Position numbers and translations under genes: made by a program
In this document: positions 1 through 8,747 of the stretch, in pieces
How the letters are laid out: each line of letters starts with the position of its first letter
Position numbering within the stretch: position 1 is the stretch's first letter
Assembly (NCBI RefSeq): GCF_947072475.1
Contig: NZ_CAMTIA010000023.1
Span: forward strand, 1-49,495
Length of the DNA: 49,495 nucleotides
Direction: 5' to 3'
Origin: an uncultured Deefgea sp.
GTDB taxonomy: Bacteria > Pseudomonadota > Gammaproteobacteria > Burkholderiales > Chitinibacteraceae
Notes under the pieces: model-generated
What the model saw: the letters and a program-made list of their open reading frames with translations, nothing else
What the model was told of the DNA's origin: nothing
Databases searched by the model: none

Positions 1-50
1 ATAGGCATAAAAAGCCGAGATGGTACGTGTGATTACGAAGTAACGGAGAT

Positions 51-86
51 AAAAATGCCGTTCACTTGGCTTAAGTGAACGGCATT
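51..86 (-). terminator. Rho-independent terminator of the imelysin/DUF1513 operon
   Basis: A 13-bp perfect inverted repeat (55-67 against 73-85) with a 5-nt loop is followed, reading leftward, by a run of five T. It lies about 65 bp beyond the stop of the DUF1513 gene and closes the leftward iron operon. Confidence 0.85.
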
Positions 87-148
87 ACAGCGCGATGTTG
101 GGTTTTTTACCTTCGGGCTCAAAATTTTGTACGGTGTTCAAACCCGTT

Positions 149-1222
149 TTAAGCCAACACCAAATGATTATCCCAACGCAGGCGATGAGATGGCAGCGGC
201 GTTAACGTATGTGTATTGGCGGAATAATGCGCCAACATGCCCGTCTCGCTGCTAATCCAAGCTTGTTGCCCATCACTGGCGATGCCTGCAGGTCTGGCCA
301 TTGCCAGCGGGGCGAGTGCTGCTCCGCCACTATGCCAGCTGGCGATGGTATTGGCTTTTAGTGCGCTCACCAAAAAAGTATTGCCTACCGCTGCAATACT
401 GGCGCCATAACCTTGCAGTCCATCGACCGGCTCAGCCAGCTGTAATTTCCCTTGGCTGAAGATGGCCAATAAAGGCGCATCACGCTGCGCGGCGGCACTC
501 GTAGATTCAGCCTGTAAGGCAATCCCTAGACGGCCATCGGCGGCGCGCGCCAAATGGCGAATACTTAAGGTTTGATCTGGCAAGTGATAGGTATTGTTTA
601 ATCGCCCACTCGGCCAATCGAGCACTGCCAAATTGGGCTGCATTACAGCCAGATTTAATTTACGTCGTCCTGTTTCTGGCAACGTTAACACGCCGCCATT
701 GGCTACTGCTAGTATCTTGCCCTGCTCAAGCCAAATCAACTCATGTGGGCCAATACCATGGCTAGGTATTTCACCAAGGCGTTGCAGCGTTTCCACCGAA
801 TATAAGCCCAATACACCTTGCCCTGTTTCACCATCGTTTTCGGTGGTAATCAGCGTTTTGCCATCGGGGGTCAATATGGCGTGACCAAAGAACTGCCGAT
901 CAAACTCAGCCTCGATCACTTGCAAAACCAAACCTTGCCGCCAATCAATTTTGGCCAACCACGCCCCTAAGCGCCGACTCACCACTATAGCTTGGCCGTT
1001 TGGCAACGGCACAATGCCATGCCCGCGACCGGGCAAACTCACCGCGGGCGCGGCAGCATCACCCAAAGAGTGCAATTGCCCTGGTACTTTACTGCGGGCA
1101 TCATCCCAACTGGCACTTAGCAATAGCGGCGTACTGCTCGCCGAGTGTGGATTGGCCGCCCATAATGGCAAAGGCAAAGCCAAGGCAGTGAGTTGCAATA
1201 AAAACTGCCGCCGCGCCAGCAT
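149..1222 (-). CDS. DUF1513 family periplasmic protein of the iron-regulated imelysin operon
   Basis: A 357-residue protein, last gene of a four-gene leftward operon. The N-terminus MLARRQFLLQ followed by a Leu/Ala-rich stretch ending near residue 24 is a Tat-type signal peptide (twin Arg at 4-5), so the protein is probably exported folded. The rest has the repetitive strand-rich look of a beta-propeller, with phrases such as GHGIVPLPNG, GIGPHELIW and HLARAADGR, as in DUF1513 proteins that accompany imelysins and DUF1111 cytochromes in Fur-controlled clusters. I chose the ATG at 1222, which overlaps the upstream stop (TGATG), rather than the TTG one codon earlier; a GGGG Shine-Dalgarno precedes it. 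The biochemical function is unknown; a role in iron uptake is inferred from the operon. Confidence 0.85.
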   Translation of the reverse strand: MLARRQFLLQLTALALPLPLWAANPHSASSTPLLLSASWDDARSKVPGQLHSLGDAAAPAVSLPGRGHGIVPLPNGQAIVVSRRLGAWLAKIDWRQGLVLQVIEAEFDRQFFGHAILTPDGKTLITTENDGETGQGVLGLYSVETLQRLGEIPSHGIGPHELIWLEQGKILAVANGGVLTLPETGRRKLNLAVMQPNLAVLDWPSGRLNNTYHLPDQTLSIRHLARAADGRLGIALQAESTSAAAQRDAPLLAIFSQGKLQLAEPVDGLQGYGASIAAVGNTFLVSALKANTIASWHSGGAALAPLAMARPAGIASDGQQAWISSETGMLAHYSANTHTLTPLPSHRLRWDNHLVLA

Positions 1223-2187
1223 CAATCGCCATCCCCTTCGGTAAAGCCCAAACTTAAATCCAATTGCTCACCTACTTGATTTTGTAAGCGCGACTTTAAT
1301 GCCTCCAACGCTTTACTACACGCCATCCGTGTTTTGGCGGCGCTTTGCGCCAGATTGCTCGGCACACTTTGGCAGGTGTTTTGCACTTTGGCTTGATCTA
1401 AGCGCACTTGCTGCGCCAAGCCACTTGCACCCTCGTGATCCAATCGTTGCGCCACCGCTTGCAGTGCCAAATTCATTCCACCCAATTGCGCCATAAATTG
1501 CGCATGGCTGCTGCCACTGCGCCACTCGGCAAATTGCTCAAGATTGACTTGCGCGGCGGTCGGCATCCGCTTGTGTAAACTGCCCATGCTCGAGATCAAC
1601 AAATTAATATGTTCTGACAGCACATTCTCACGGAAAAACGGATTTTCTGCGCCCAATTCAGTGCGATAAATCAGCAACGGTTGATCGAGCACATGGCTCT
1701 GCTCGGCCACTTGTTGCGCCATTTTTTGCAAATACACGCAGCGCTCAGGCTGCTGAAGCTGCGCCAACTGCAATTGCGGTTGCGCATTACCCCACAATAA
1801 ATACTCCATCGCCGGCAGTCCACGCGTGGCGGCATTGCGGCTATCGCCACTCACGATGGCCGCTTCTAAATCAGCCACACGGGTAGGCCGAAAATCGATT
1901 TTTCGCCCCAATCGCTCAAGCACCATTGGCCCCGCTGGCGCACCGTCCATTGCGCGCCAAGCTTGGCTGGTGCTTAACCAATCTTGCTTTACCACTTCAA
2001 GCTGCTTGGCATTGGGTGCGGCACACAATTGTGCCGTGGACTGCGCCAACGCATCGGCCGACTGCGTTAAAGCAATATGCCGTGGCCAATACGCCTGATC
2101 AAACCACGCGTGTGACCACGCCACATCCGGCACACTCGGCGCGGCTTGCGCGCAACCTGCCACGAGTAACAAACCCATCCACCGCAT
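1222..2187 (-). CDS. Imelysin-family lipoprotein
   Basis: A 321-residue imelysin-like (peptidase M75 family) protein. Residues 1-12 end in LLVAGC, a lipobox with Cys12, so it is predicted to be a lipoprotein. The imelysin helical repeat is recognisable: WRAMDGAPAGP near 77-87 and GLPAMEYLLWG at 123-133. In classical imelysins the second motif is GxHxxE; here Pro125 replaces the histidine, whereas the paralogue at 3706-4839 keeps it. This supports a binding or scaffold role and not hydrolysis. The stop overlaps the DUF1513 start, and the gene follows the di-heme cytochrome by 55 bp. An AGAGGGGC ribosome-binding site precedes the start. Iron- or haem-related function is inferred from context. 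Confidence 0.85.
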   Translation of the reverse strand: MRWMGLLLVAGCAQAAPSVPDVAWSHAWFDQAYWPRHIALTQSADALAQSTAQLCAAPNAKQLEVVKQDWLSTSQAWRAMDGAPAGPMVLERLGRKIDFRPTRVADLEAAIVSGDSRNAATRGLPAMEYLLWGNAQPQLQLAQLQQPERCVYLQKMAQQVAEQSHVLDQPLLIYRTELGAENPFFRENVLSEHINLLISSMGSLHKRMPTAAQVNLEQFAEWRSGSSHAQFMAQLGGMNLALQAVAQRLDHEGASGLAQQVRLDQAKVQNTCQSVPSNLAQSAAKTRMACSKALEALKSRLQNQVGEQLDLSLGFTEGDGD

Positions 2188-2242
2188 ATAAAAGCCCCTC
2201 TGAATTCAACAACGGTTTAATCCCATAAAGCCACAACGGCGC

Positions 2243-3634
2243 TTACAGTGAATTTAAAAACTTCAGCAAATGCTCACGGTCAGCCGCACTAAGTTTCAGC
2301 ACCGCTTGCCGACTCGGCTCTGCCTCGCCACCATGCCAGAGCACCGCCTCGAGCAAATTTCGTGCACGGCCATCGTGTAAATAACGCGTATGACCGTTTA
2401 CGGTTTTAACTAAGCCCAAGCCCCACAACGGTGGTGTTTTCCATTGTTGGCCATTGGCTTTGCCATCGGGACGACCATCGGCCAAACCCGGCCCCATATC
2501 GTGCAGTAGCAAATCGGTGTAGGGATAAATCGTTTGGTTGGCCAGCTGAGGAATCGCGGCAAACTCACCGGTTCGATAACTGGGTGAATGGCAGCTCACA
2601 CAATTGGCATCGCTAAAAATTTGTTTACCGCGCAATACATCGCTACTTTGAGCGTCGCGGCGGGTTGGCACCGCCAAGGTTTGCGAATAAAACGTCACCT
2701 GCGCCAATTTTTTATCGGCGATTTCTGGCTTGCCACCACTCGGCGCGCGCAAGCAATCTTTTTGCTTTGGCATACATTCTTCATGCGGGTTAACGCTAGA
2801 GGTAATGCCGATATCACCCAAAAACGCCCCCGCCGTTTGTTGCGCGACAGTGGCTACATTGGCTTTCCAACCAAAACGGCCTAACTCGGTTTTACCCGTC
2901 ATCTCGTTTAAAACATAATTCGGCTGGCCCGCAATCCCTTGCCCTGCTTGCCGTTGGCGCTCAGCATTTTTTAAAATATCGGCCTCAGGTATTGCCTCCA
3001 ACAGCCCTAGCCCAATCATCTGCGGGGCAATACGGGGCGAGAGCATGATGTCTTTATGCAGTGGGCCGTAGCCCAATTGATCAATACGGTAGTGAGGCTG
3101 CTGCAAACTATAGCGACTACCATCCGCAAACTGACCATGAAGCGAGGTGTATTTAATCTTAACGTGGCCTTCAGGCTTAACGCCCTGTACCGCGCGGTTA
3201 TTGAGCTGGCCGCCATACACCGGATCGGGCTTTTGCCCTGGGATCGACAAACGCAGCAATAAAGCCATCGGCTGCTCTTGCTGAATTTCATTTTTAAAAT
3301 CCGGTGGCGCGCCACGGCCATCAAGCGCATGGCAAGCGCCACATGAATTAGCCACAAAATGGGGCCCTAGCCCATCACGTGCCGTGGTCGATGCCGGAGC
3401 TTCGACCCATGGTTTTTTAAAAAACGAATTACCAACGACAAAATCAGTTTTTTGCGCGTCGTCTAAACCGGGAAATGGCAGCGAAAAAGCATTCCGGCCA
3501 TGATCATCAATCGTACCCACGTCGCCACCGGGCAATTCTTCCAATGGATCATACGCCGCCAATAAGGCCACCCCTTCCACTGCGAGCACTGATCCGGCCA
3601 AGACACAGGCCATCAAGCTGAATTTGATTTTCAT
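2243..3634 (-). CDS. Di-heme c-type cytochrome/oxidoreductase (DUF1111 family)
   Basis: A 463-residue exported protein with a signal peptide (residues 1 to about 22). Two CxxCH haem c attachment motifs are visible: CGACH at 98-102 and CVSCH near residue 345. Family traits are GNSFFKKPWVEAP before the first motif and LLLHDMGPGLADG and RYLHDGRARNLLEAVLWHGGEA in the C-terminal half, typical of DUF1111 'di-heme oxidoredictase' proteins (once called thiol oxidoreductases) related to the MauG/cytochrome c peroxidase group. It lies between the two imelysin genes, an arrangement known from Fur-regulated clusters. A periplasmic redox role on iron or an iron complex is likely, but the substrate is unknown. 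Confidence 0.9.
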   Translation of the reverse strand: MKIKFSLMACVLAGSVLAVEGVALLAAYDPLEELPGGDVGTIDDHGRNAFSLPFPGLDDAQKTDFVVGNSFFKKPWVEAPASTTARDGLGPHFVANSCGACHALDGRGAPPDFKNEIQQEQPMALLLRLSIPGQKPDPVYGGQLNNRAVQGVKPEGHVKIKYTSLHGQFADGSRYSLQQPHYRIDQLGYGPLHKDIMLSPRIAPQMIGLGLLEAIPEADILKNAERQRQAGQGIAGQPNYVLNEMTGKTELGRFGWKANVATVAQQTAGAFLGDIGITSSVNPHEECMPKQKDCLRAPSGGKPEIADKKLAQVTFYSQTLAVPTRRDAQSSDVLRGKQIFSDANCVSCHSPSYRTGEFAAIPQLANQTIYPYTDLLLHDMGPGLADGRPDGKANGQQWKTPPLWGLGLVKTVNGHTRYLHDGRARNLLEAVLWHGGEAEPSRQAVLKLSAADREHLLKFLNSL

Positions 3635-3705
3635 TTTTGCTTCTCTGTGAATGAGAAACCCTCAGCTGAAATCAGCTGAGGTTTTGGGCTTCACCATTAA
3701 AGCGA

Positions 3706-4839
3706 TTAAACGCTGGTATTTAAACGCTTAATGCCCAACTCTTTAGCTGCGTTGACTAAGCTTTTGGTCTGCGCTTTTAAAGACTCAACCACCGCTTGCA
3801 CACGTTTACGGCCAGCCGAATCTTTTTTACCGATGATTTCACGATCAAATGGCGCTTGAATCGCCTCGGCCGCTTTAACGCTGCTCGCCATGTCTTGGCT
3901 CACCGCTTCTGCTGCGGACGAGTTTTTTTGTGCGACTAAAGCACGCAAACTCGCGCCAGACACCACGTCACCTGAGCGGCGCACATAGCGCCCTTCCCAA
4001 ACATTTTGAATCCCAGTGGCATTGGCCACAATATCGCGATGGGTATTGTCGGCAAAGCAAGAATGCTCGTCTTCTTGGTTTTGGGTATCCAGCGCCACTT
4101 CGATGCGCTCGCCCGCCAATTCACCACGGCTTAAAGTGCCTAAGCCAGTAATCATTTTTTTGATACTGTCTTGACCGCCTTTTTCAAATTGCGCGCGGTA
4201 GTTTTTTTGCCCTGCTTGCCATTGTTTTTCTACACTCGCCAGATCATCGACCAGCATCTGGGTAACGAGTTTTAAATATTGAGCGCGGCGCGGCGCATTG
4301 GCGGCGGTGGTGTAATCGGTAAATGAACGTTGCCCCGCACCGTCTTTACTCAAATCTTGGCCCCACAATAAAAACTCAATCGCGTGCCAGCCGGTGGCGA
4401 CATTTTCTTCGCCGCCACGCTCATTCAAGCTACGCAATTTGGCTTCAGTAATGGGGGTTTTGCTATTAATAATGCCAGCTTTGCTTTTGCCTTTTACGCC
4501 ATCGATATACGCCTCATCGAGCGGCCAAGCATTCACAAAGCCTTCGGGGCCAGTATCAGAATCAATCGGGCCGCCATAAAAACGAAATGCCTCAGTTTGT
4601 CCATACCATTCACGCGCCTCTAACCATGCAACTTGCGCTGCTTGTTGCGTTTGGGCGCTCGGCTGCGCGATAAAAGCATCAATTTTGCTTTGCATATTTT
4701 TGGCGCTGGCCAAACTATCTTGATAGCCCGCCGAAACAATCGTAGCGTATTGCTTCACTACCTCGTCTTGAGTGAGTTCAGCGGCAGACACCCACACCGA
4801 ACACACACTCAACAGACAAGAAATCGCGATTTTTTTCAT
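3706..4839 (-). CDS. Imelysin family protein (ICMP-like), first gene of the iron operon
   Basis: A 377-residue protein with an Ala-ending signal peptide (MKKIAISCLLSVCSVWVSA). It carries the imelysin signatures: EAFRFYGGPIDSDTGPEGFVNAWP in the first repeat and the GxHxxE motif as GWHAIEFLLWG (residues 150-160). The upstream in-frame start eight codons earlier was rejected because GGGAAG sits just before the ATG at 4839. As the first gene after a Fur-like operator it fits the iron-regulated, outer-membrane or periplasmic imelysins (IrpA/ICMP). These were first described as peptidases and are now usually regarded as iron- or haem-binding proteins. The next gene follows after 71 bp. Confidence 0.9.
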   Translation of the reverse strand: MKKIAISCLLSVCSVWVSAAELTQDEVVKQYATIVSAGYQDSLASAKNMQSKIDAFIAQPSAQTQQAAQVAWLEAREWYGQTEAFRFYGGPIDSDTGPEGFVNAWPLDEAYIDGVKGKSKAGIINSKTPITEAKLRSLNERGGEENVATGWHAIEFLLWGQDLSKDGAGQRSFTDYTTAANAPRRAQYLKLVTQMLVDDLASVEKQWQAGQKNYRAQFEKGGQDSIKKMITGLGTLSRGELAGERIEVALDTQNQEDEHSCFADNTHRDIVANATGIQNVWEGRYVRRSGDVVSGASLRALVAQKNSSAAEAVSQDMASSVKAAEAIQAPFDREIIGKKDSAGRKRVQAVVESLKAQTKSLVNAAKELGIKRLNTSV

Positions 4840-4933
4840 TTCACTTCCCTTTATTAATGGCATTCAGCACCAGCATAAAGCGTGGTGTTTTATCGGCTTA
4901 GATATTTATTAAGAATCATTACTATTTCGAGCG

Positions 4934-4962
4934 AATATACCCTAGTTGATAATCGTTATCAA
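4934..4962 (-). promoter_or_regulatory. Sigma-70 promoter overlapped by a Fur-like operator (imelysin operon)
   Basis: Reading leftward there is TTGATA (4962-4957), a 17-bp spacer and TATATT (4939-4934), a near-consensus sigma-70 promoter. The -35 region is embedded in a perfect 7-3-7 palindrome, TTGATAA-cga-TTATCAA (4946-4962), which resembles half of a Fur box. A weaker AT-rich element resembling Fur half-sites lies at about 4905-4925, just downstream of the expected start point. Iron-Fur repression of the imelysin operon is inferred. Confidence 0.75.
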
Positions 4963-5029
4963 TAAAGGCTTTTGTCAGCTTAAATGACAACTCAACATCA
5001 AAGCCAATCAACCAAGCTGAATCCACTCG

Positions 5030-5072
5030 TAAAGATAAAACAAGGCCGCAAGCGAAAACGTCAGCGGCCTTG
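5030..5072 (-). terminator. Terminator after the siderophore receptor gene
   Basis: A 9-bp GC-rich inverted repeat (5041-5049 against 5064-5072) is followed leftward by TTTTATCTTT. It lies about 80 bp beyond the stop of the receptor gene and separates that transcript from the imelysin promoter. The short open frames across 4984-5205 are not genes. Confidence 0.8.
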
Positions 5073-5153
5073 GGTATATCTCTTGAAGTACCATCGATAC
5101 TGCGAAAGCGATCAATACCCCAGCACAGCTAAATCACAGTGGTGGGACTGCGC

Positions 5154-7286
5154 TTACCAAACGTATTTAAACGACGTAACCACACTGCGTGCATTGCCAA
5201 AGTAGCAATAGTTTTCGTCGTAGCATGAAGCGACATAGTCTTTATCAAATAGATTTTTGCCTGTAACTTGCAGCGAAGCACCCTTCATCTGGCTCCACCA
5301 AATGCCCATATCCACACTGAGCGACAGATCAAACAATGTCACCGCTGGTACTTCAAGTTGATTGGCGATATCGGCGTAGCTCTTACCTACATAACGCACC
5401 CCACCACCTAAACGCGCCCCATGGACTGGGGTGTAATTGAGCCATGCTGAAGCCAACTGCTCAGGCGATTGACGTGGGCGTTTACCTTCTTGTAGCGGAT
5501 CGCCATTGCTGATCGACATTTTATTGAAGGTATAAGCCCCCAAGAAATGCAGATTCGGGCTAATGGCAAAGCGTGATTCCAGCTCTAGCCCTTTCGACGT
5601 CACTGTACCAACTGGCTCAAAATAATCCGCCCCTGGCACCATCCGCGCTAAATTGCTTTGCTTAAGATCGTAGACCGCAGCAGTAAAGAGCGTGCTTGGA
5701 TTAGGTTGATACTTCAGCCCTGCTTCCCATTGTTTACCACGCGTAGGCACCAATACTTGGCCGGCTTGGTCCACATTACTACTTGGATCAAACGACTCGG
5801 CATAACTCACATAAGGCGCAATCCCGTTATCAAACAAATACAGCAAACCAAAACGGCTACTTGATTTACCCCCATCCCACTCGGTTTGCTTTTTGGTATC
5901 GGTATCTAGCGAGGTCGTTTTGGCTTGGTCATAACGAATCCCCGCAGTCAAACGCCACGCATCTAGGCTCAACTGATCTTGCAAGTAGTAGCCCAATTGA
6001 GAAAACTCGCGCACCCAATTTGATTTATCTTTATCGCTTACAGCGCTTTGGCCGTAGATAGGATCAAAGGCGTTAATATCCCCCACCGAGCCCCAACCCC
6101 AATAGCCTTCATTGTGCCGAGTTTGATAATCAATCCCCGTCACTAAATCATGAATCACCGCGCCGGTCGCAAACGAACCTTTAACACGGGTATCGACGGC
6201 TACGCCTCTAAGCTCTTCTTCTGAGAATGAATACCCACGCGACAAGGTATCACTGCCACTCCAACCCGATTGATACACTTGCGACAAATTAATATCCGGA
6301 TGGGTGTAGCGGAAATTTTGTCTTAATTCCCACGCGGGGCTAAAGCGATAGGCAAATTGGTAGGCCAACATCTGCTGCTTTCTTTCAAAGCTATCGTCGT
6401 TGGGCTCGCCATCAAAAAAGGTACGGCTGACTTTTTTGCCATCGCGCGCCGCCACTGAGCCTTCGTACGGTATGCCGCTGTGGTAACCGCCTTCGGGATC
6501 ATTTTGCAAATACGCTTGCAATAGCAAAGCGGTATCTTCGTTTGGTTTCCACAATAATTGCGGCATGATCGCTAGGCGTTTTTCAGTGGCGAAATCTTGC
6601 ATACTGTCTGCCGTATGCCCAATCCCCGTGAGCCGATAGCTGAGTGTTTCGCTTAGACCGCCGGCCAAATCAAACGCCAAACTGCGCTCTTGATTAGTCC
6701 CTAAATCAACGCGAATTTCATTGTGGCTCGCCATTTGTGGCTGTTTACTCATTAAAGCCACCATGCCACCGGGCGCGGCATTGCCATACAACACCGACAT
6801 CGGGCCACGCACTAAGTCAATCCGCTCAATAAAATACGGATCCACCTGAAACGCACTAAAACTCCCCGCATCCGACATCAAACGCATGCCGTCCAAAATC
6901 GTATTGGCCATGCTGGTATCGGCAAAGCCACGTAATGCGACATAGTCGTATCGCATCGCATTACCAAATAATCCAGTAAACGCCCCTGGCGAATAATCCA
7001 GCGCTTGCACCACGGTTTTTGGTCGTTGCGCTTCAATCTGCGCCTGAGTCACCACACTCACCGATTGCGCCAACTCATTTAAAGGCGTGGTGGTTTTGGT
7101 CGCAGCGCGGCTATCCCATGTCGTCCAATCGCTCGGCGACTGAGTTTGGTTTAGTTCATTGCCTTCAACCTTTACCTCAGCCAACAAGGCGGCATCACTG
7201 GCCAATAGTGGCCCCGCCAAGACCAACACCCCTGCTGCGCACAAGGTTTGCACCACCGAACGCACTTTCCAACTTGCTTGTTTCAT
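5154..7286 (-). CDS. TonB-dependent ferric-siderophore receptor (FauA/FhuE/FpvA type)
   Basis: A 710-residue outer-membrane receptor. After a signal peptide of about 30 residues ending LLAS comes LAEVKVEG, a candidate TonB box. The plug domain follows, with RPKTVVQALDYSPGAFTG, LRGFADTSMANTILDGMR and ERIDLVRGPMSVLYGNAAPGG. The 22-strand barrel then contains GLLYLFDNGIAPYVSYAESFDP and RGKQWEAGLKYQP and ends in a terminal aromatic residue (FKYVW), as expected for BAM-assembled barrels. The start at 7286 is preceded by GAGGAA; the longer frame from 7334 would precede the signal peptide and was rejected. It diverges from the siderophore biosynthesis operon across a Fur box, so it is most likely the receptor for the siderophore made next door. 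Confidence 0.93.
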   Translation of the reverse strand: MKQASWKVRSVVQTLCAAGVLVLAGPLLASDAALLAEVKVEGNELNQTQSPSDWTTWDSRAATKTTTPLNELAQSVSVVTQAQIEAQRPKTVVQALDYSPGAFTGLFGNAMRYDYVALRGFADTSMANTILDGMRLMSDAGSFSAFQVDPYFIERIDLVRGPMSVLYGNAAPGGMVALMSKQPQMASHNEIRVDLGTNQERSLAFDLAGGLSETLSYRLTGIGHTADSMQDFATEKRLAIMPQLLWKPNEDTALLLQAYLQNDPEGGYHSGIPYEGSVAARDGKKVSRTFFDGEPNDDSFERKQQMLAYQFAYRFSPAWELRQNFRYTHPDINLSQVYQSGWSGSDTLSRGYSFSEEELRGVAVDTRVKGSFATGAVIHDLVTGIDYQTRHNEGYWGWGSVGDINAFDPIYGQSAVSDKDKSNWVREFSQLGYYLQDQLSLDAWRLTAGIRYDQAKTTSLDTDTKKQTEWDGGKSSSRFGLLYLFDNGIAPYVSYAESFDPSSNVDQAGQVLVPTRGKQWEAGLKYQPNPSTLFTAAVYDLKQSNLARMVPGADYFEPVGTVTSKGLELESRFAISPNLHFLGAYTFNKMSISNGDPLQEGKRPRQSPEQLASAWLNYTPVHGARLGGGVRYVGKSYADIANQLEVPAVTLFDLSLSVDMGIWWSQMKGASLQVTGKNLFDKDYVASCYDENYCYFGNARSVVTSFKYVW

Positions 7287-7335
7287 AGCTTCCTCAATGT
7301 GAATCATCGGGGTTATCCTCCCCAGGAAAACCAAT

Positions 7336-7354
7336 GATAATGATATTGATTATC
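7336..7354. promoter_or_regulatory. Fur box in the divergent receptor/siderophore promoter region
   Basis: The 19-mer GATAATGATATTGATTATC matches the canonical Fur consensus at 17 of 19 positions, and AAT/ATT extensions continue the palindrome to about 7333-7357. It sits between the divergent receptor and hydroxylase genes and can repress both. Confidence 0.88.
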
Positions 7355-7374
7355 ATTGTCATTTAAGTTAATGT
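7346..7374 (+). promoter_or_regulatory. Putative sigma-70 promoter of the siderophore operon
   Basis: TTGATT (7346-7351), a 17-bp spacer and TAATGT (7369-7374) form a plausible rightward promoter. Its -35 hexamer lies inside the Fur box, about 60 bp ahead of the hydroxylase start. Assigned by pattern only. Confidence 0.5.
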
Positions 7375-7436
7375 GTCATGCAACTAATTAGAGACGAGTG
7401 CCGACATCCAGTCGCACTACCCCCTTGGAGATGCGT

Positions 7437-8747
7437 ATGCAAGAGCGGATTTACGATTTAATCGGCGTTGGAATTGGTCCATTCAACTTAAGCCTTGCTG
7501 CGCTCAGCGAGCCGATTGCCGATTTAGACGCGGTGTTTCTGGATATGGCCGATGGTTTTAACTGGCACCCGGGCTTGTTACTCAACCACGCGACGATGCA
7601 AACCTCGTTTATCGCCGACTTAGTAACCTTCGCCGATCCAACCAGCCCGTATAGTTTTTTAAACTTTGCGAAAAAAAGCGGTCGCTTGTATGCCTTTTAC
7701 ATCAAAGAAGACTTTTTCTTATTGCGGCAGGAGTACAACCAATATTGCCAATGGGTTGCGGCGCAACTAAGCAACATTCGCTTTCAGCAATTTGTTGAAT
7801 ACGCTCATTGGGACGAGCGACGCGCCTGCTATGTATTGAACTGCATCTCAACCCAAACAGGCGCTAGCAGCCAATACCTAACCAAAAAATTAGTATTGGG
7901 CACCGGCACCAAACCGCAGCTACCGGCGTGCTGCGAAGGGGTTCCGGTGGTGCATAGTGGGCAGTATGTTTACCAAAAAGACGCCCTGCGCAAGAAAAAA
8001 CGCCTCGCCATTATTGGCAGTGGCCAAAGCGCCGCCGAGATTTATTTTGATTTACTGCAAGACGCCCAACAACACGGTTACCAAGTGGATTGGATTACCC
8101 GCTCAGCGCGATTTTTTCCTTTGGAATACACCAAACTCACGTTGGAAATGACCTCGCCCGATTACATCAATTATTTCCACGCACTACCGCAATCAGTTCG
8201 CACCCCATTGCTCGATTCACAAAAAGGCTTATACAAAGGCATAAATCGCTGCTTAATTAATGCCATTTTTGATGAGTTATACCGCCAAAGCCTTAGCGGC
8301 AAACCCCCAAGCCAGCTGGTATGCAATACCGAACTCACCGCCATCAAACCCCAAGCCGACGGGCACTACGCCCTCAAACTACACCACCAAGAAACCAATC
8401 AATCCAGCCAATGCCAATACGACGGCGTGATTATCGCCAGTGGTTATGCCTACCAAGAGCCCGCTTTTTTGCAAGGCATACATCAGCGCATTGTGCGCGA
8501 TCAGCATGGGCAATTTGCCGTACGCCGCAACTACAGCATTGATCCGCATGGCAAAGAGATTTTTGTGCAAAACGCTGAACTTCACACCCACGGCTTGGCT
8601 GCGCCCGATCTGACGATGGCCTGCCATCGCAACGGCGTGATTTTGCAAGAAGTTTTGGGCTACGCCCCTTACTCCACTGAGCAAAAAGTGGCGTTTCAAA
8701 CCTTTGGCAGCTTTGCCACTCAGAGTCAGGATTTGATATGGGCTTAA
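7437..8747 (+). CDS. Amine/lysine/ornithine N-monooxygenase for hydroxamate siderophore synthesis (AlcA/IucD family)
   Basis: A 436-residue flavin monooxygenase that N-hydroxylates a primary amine using FAD, NADPH and oxygen. The FAD motif GVGIGPFNLS is at about residues 10-19, followed by FNWHPGLLLNHATMQTSF typical of IucD/PvdA/AlcA. The NADPH motif IIGSGQSAAEIYFDLL is central, and the C-terminal ATGY-like IIASGYAY and HGLAAPDLTMACHRNGVIL are present. I chose the ATG at 7437 because GGAG lies 6 nt upstream; ATG 7431 would have no spacing and the GTG at 7398 has no Shine-Dalgarno. No diamine decarboxylase gene is nearby, so putrescine, cadaverine or lysine cannot be distinguished. It is the first gene of a Fur-controlled operon; the next gene overlaps by 10 nt. 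Confidence 0.9.
   Translation: MQERIYDLIGVGIGPFNLSLAALSEPIADLDAVFLDMADGFNWHPGLLLNHATMQTSFIADLVTFADPTSPYSFLNFAKKSGRLYAFYIKEDFFLLRQEYNQYCQWVAAQLSNIRFQQFVEYAHWDERRACYVLNCISTQTGASSQYLTKKLVLGTGTKPQLPACCEGVPVVHSGQYVYQKDALRKKKRLAIIGSGQSAAEIYFDLLQDAQQHGYQVDWITRSARFFPLEYTKLTLEMTSPDYINYFHALPQSVRTPLLDSQKGLYKGINRCLINAIFDELYRQSLSGKPPSQLVCNTELTAIKPQADGHYALKLHHQETNQSSQCQYDGVIIASGYAYQEPAFLQGIHQRIVRDQHGQFAVRRNYSIDPHGKEIFVQNAELHTHGLAAPDLTMACHRNGVILQEVLGYAPYSTEQKVAFQTFGSFATQSQDLIWA

Noticed and set aside
4984-5205. Rightward 73-codon frame between the imelysin promoter and the receptor gene
   Set aside because: It runs through the receptor's terminator hairpin and into the receptor gene on the other strand.
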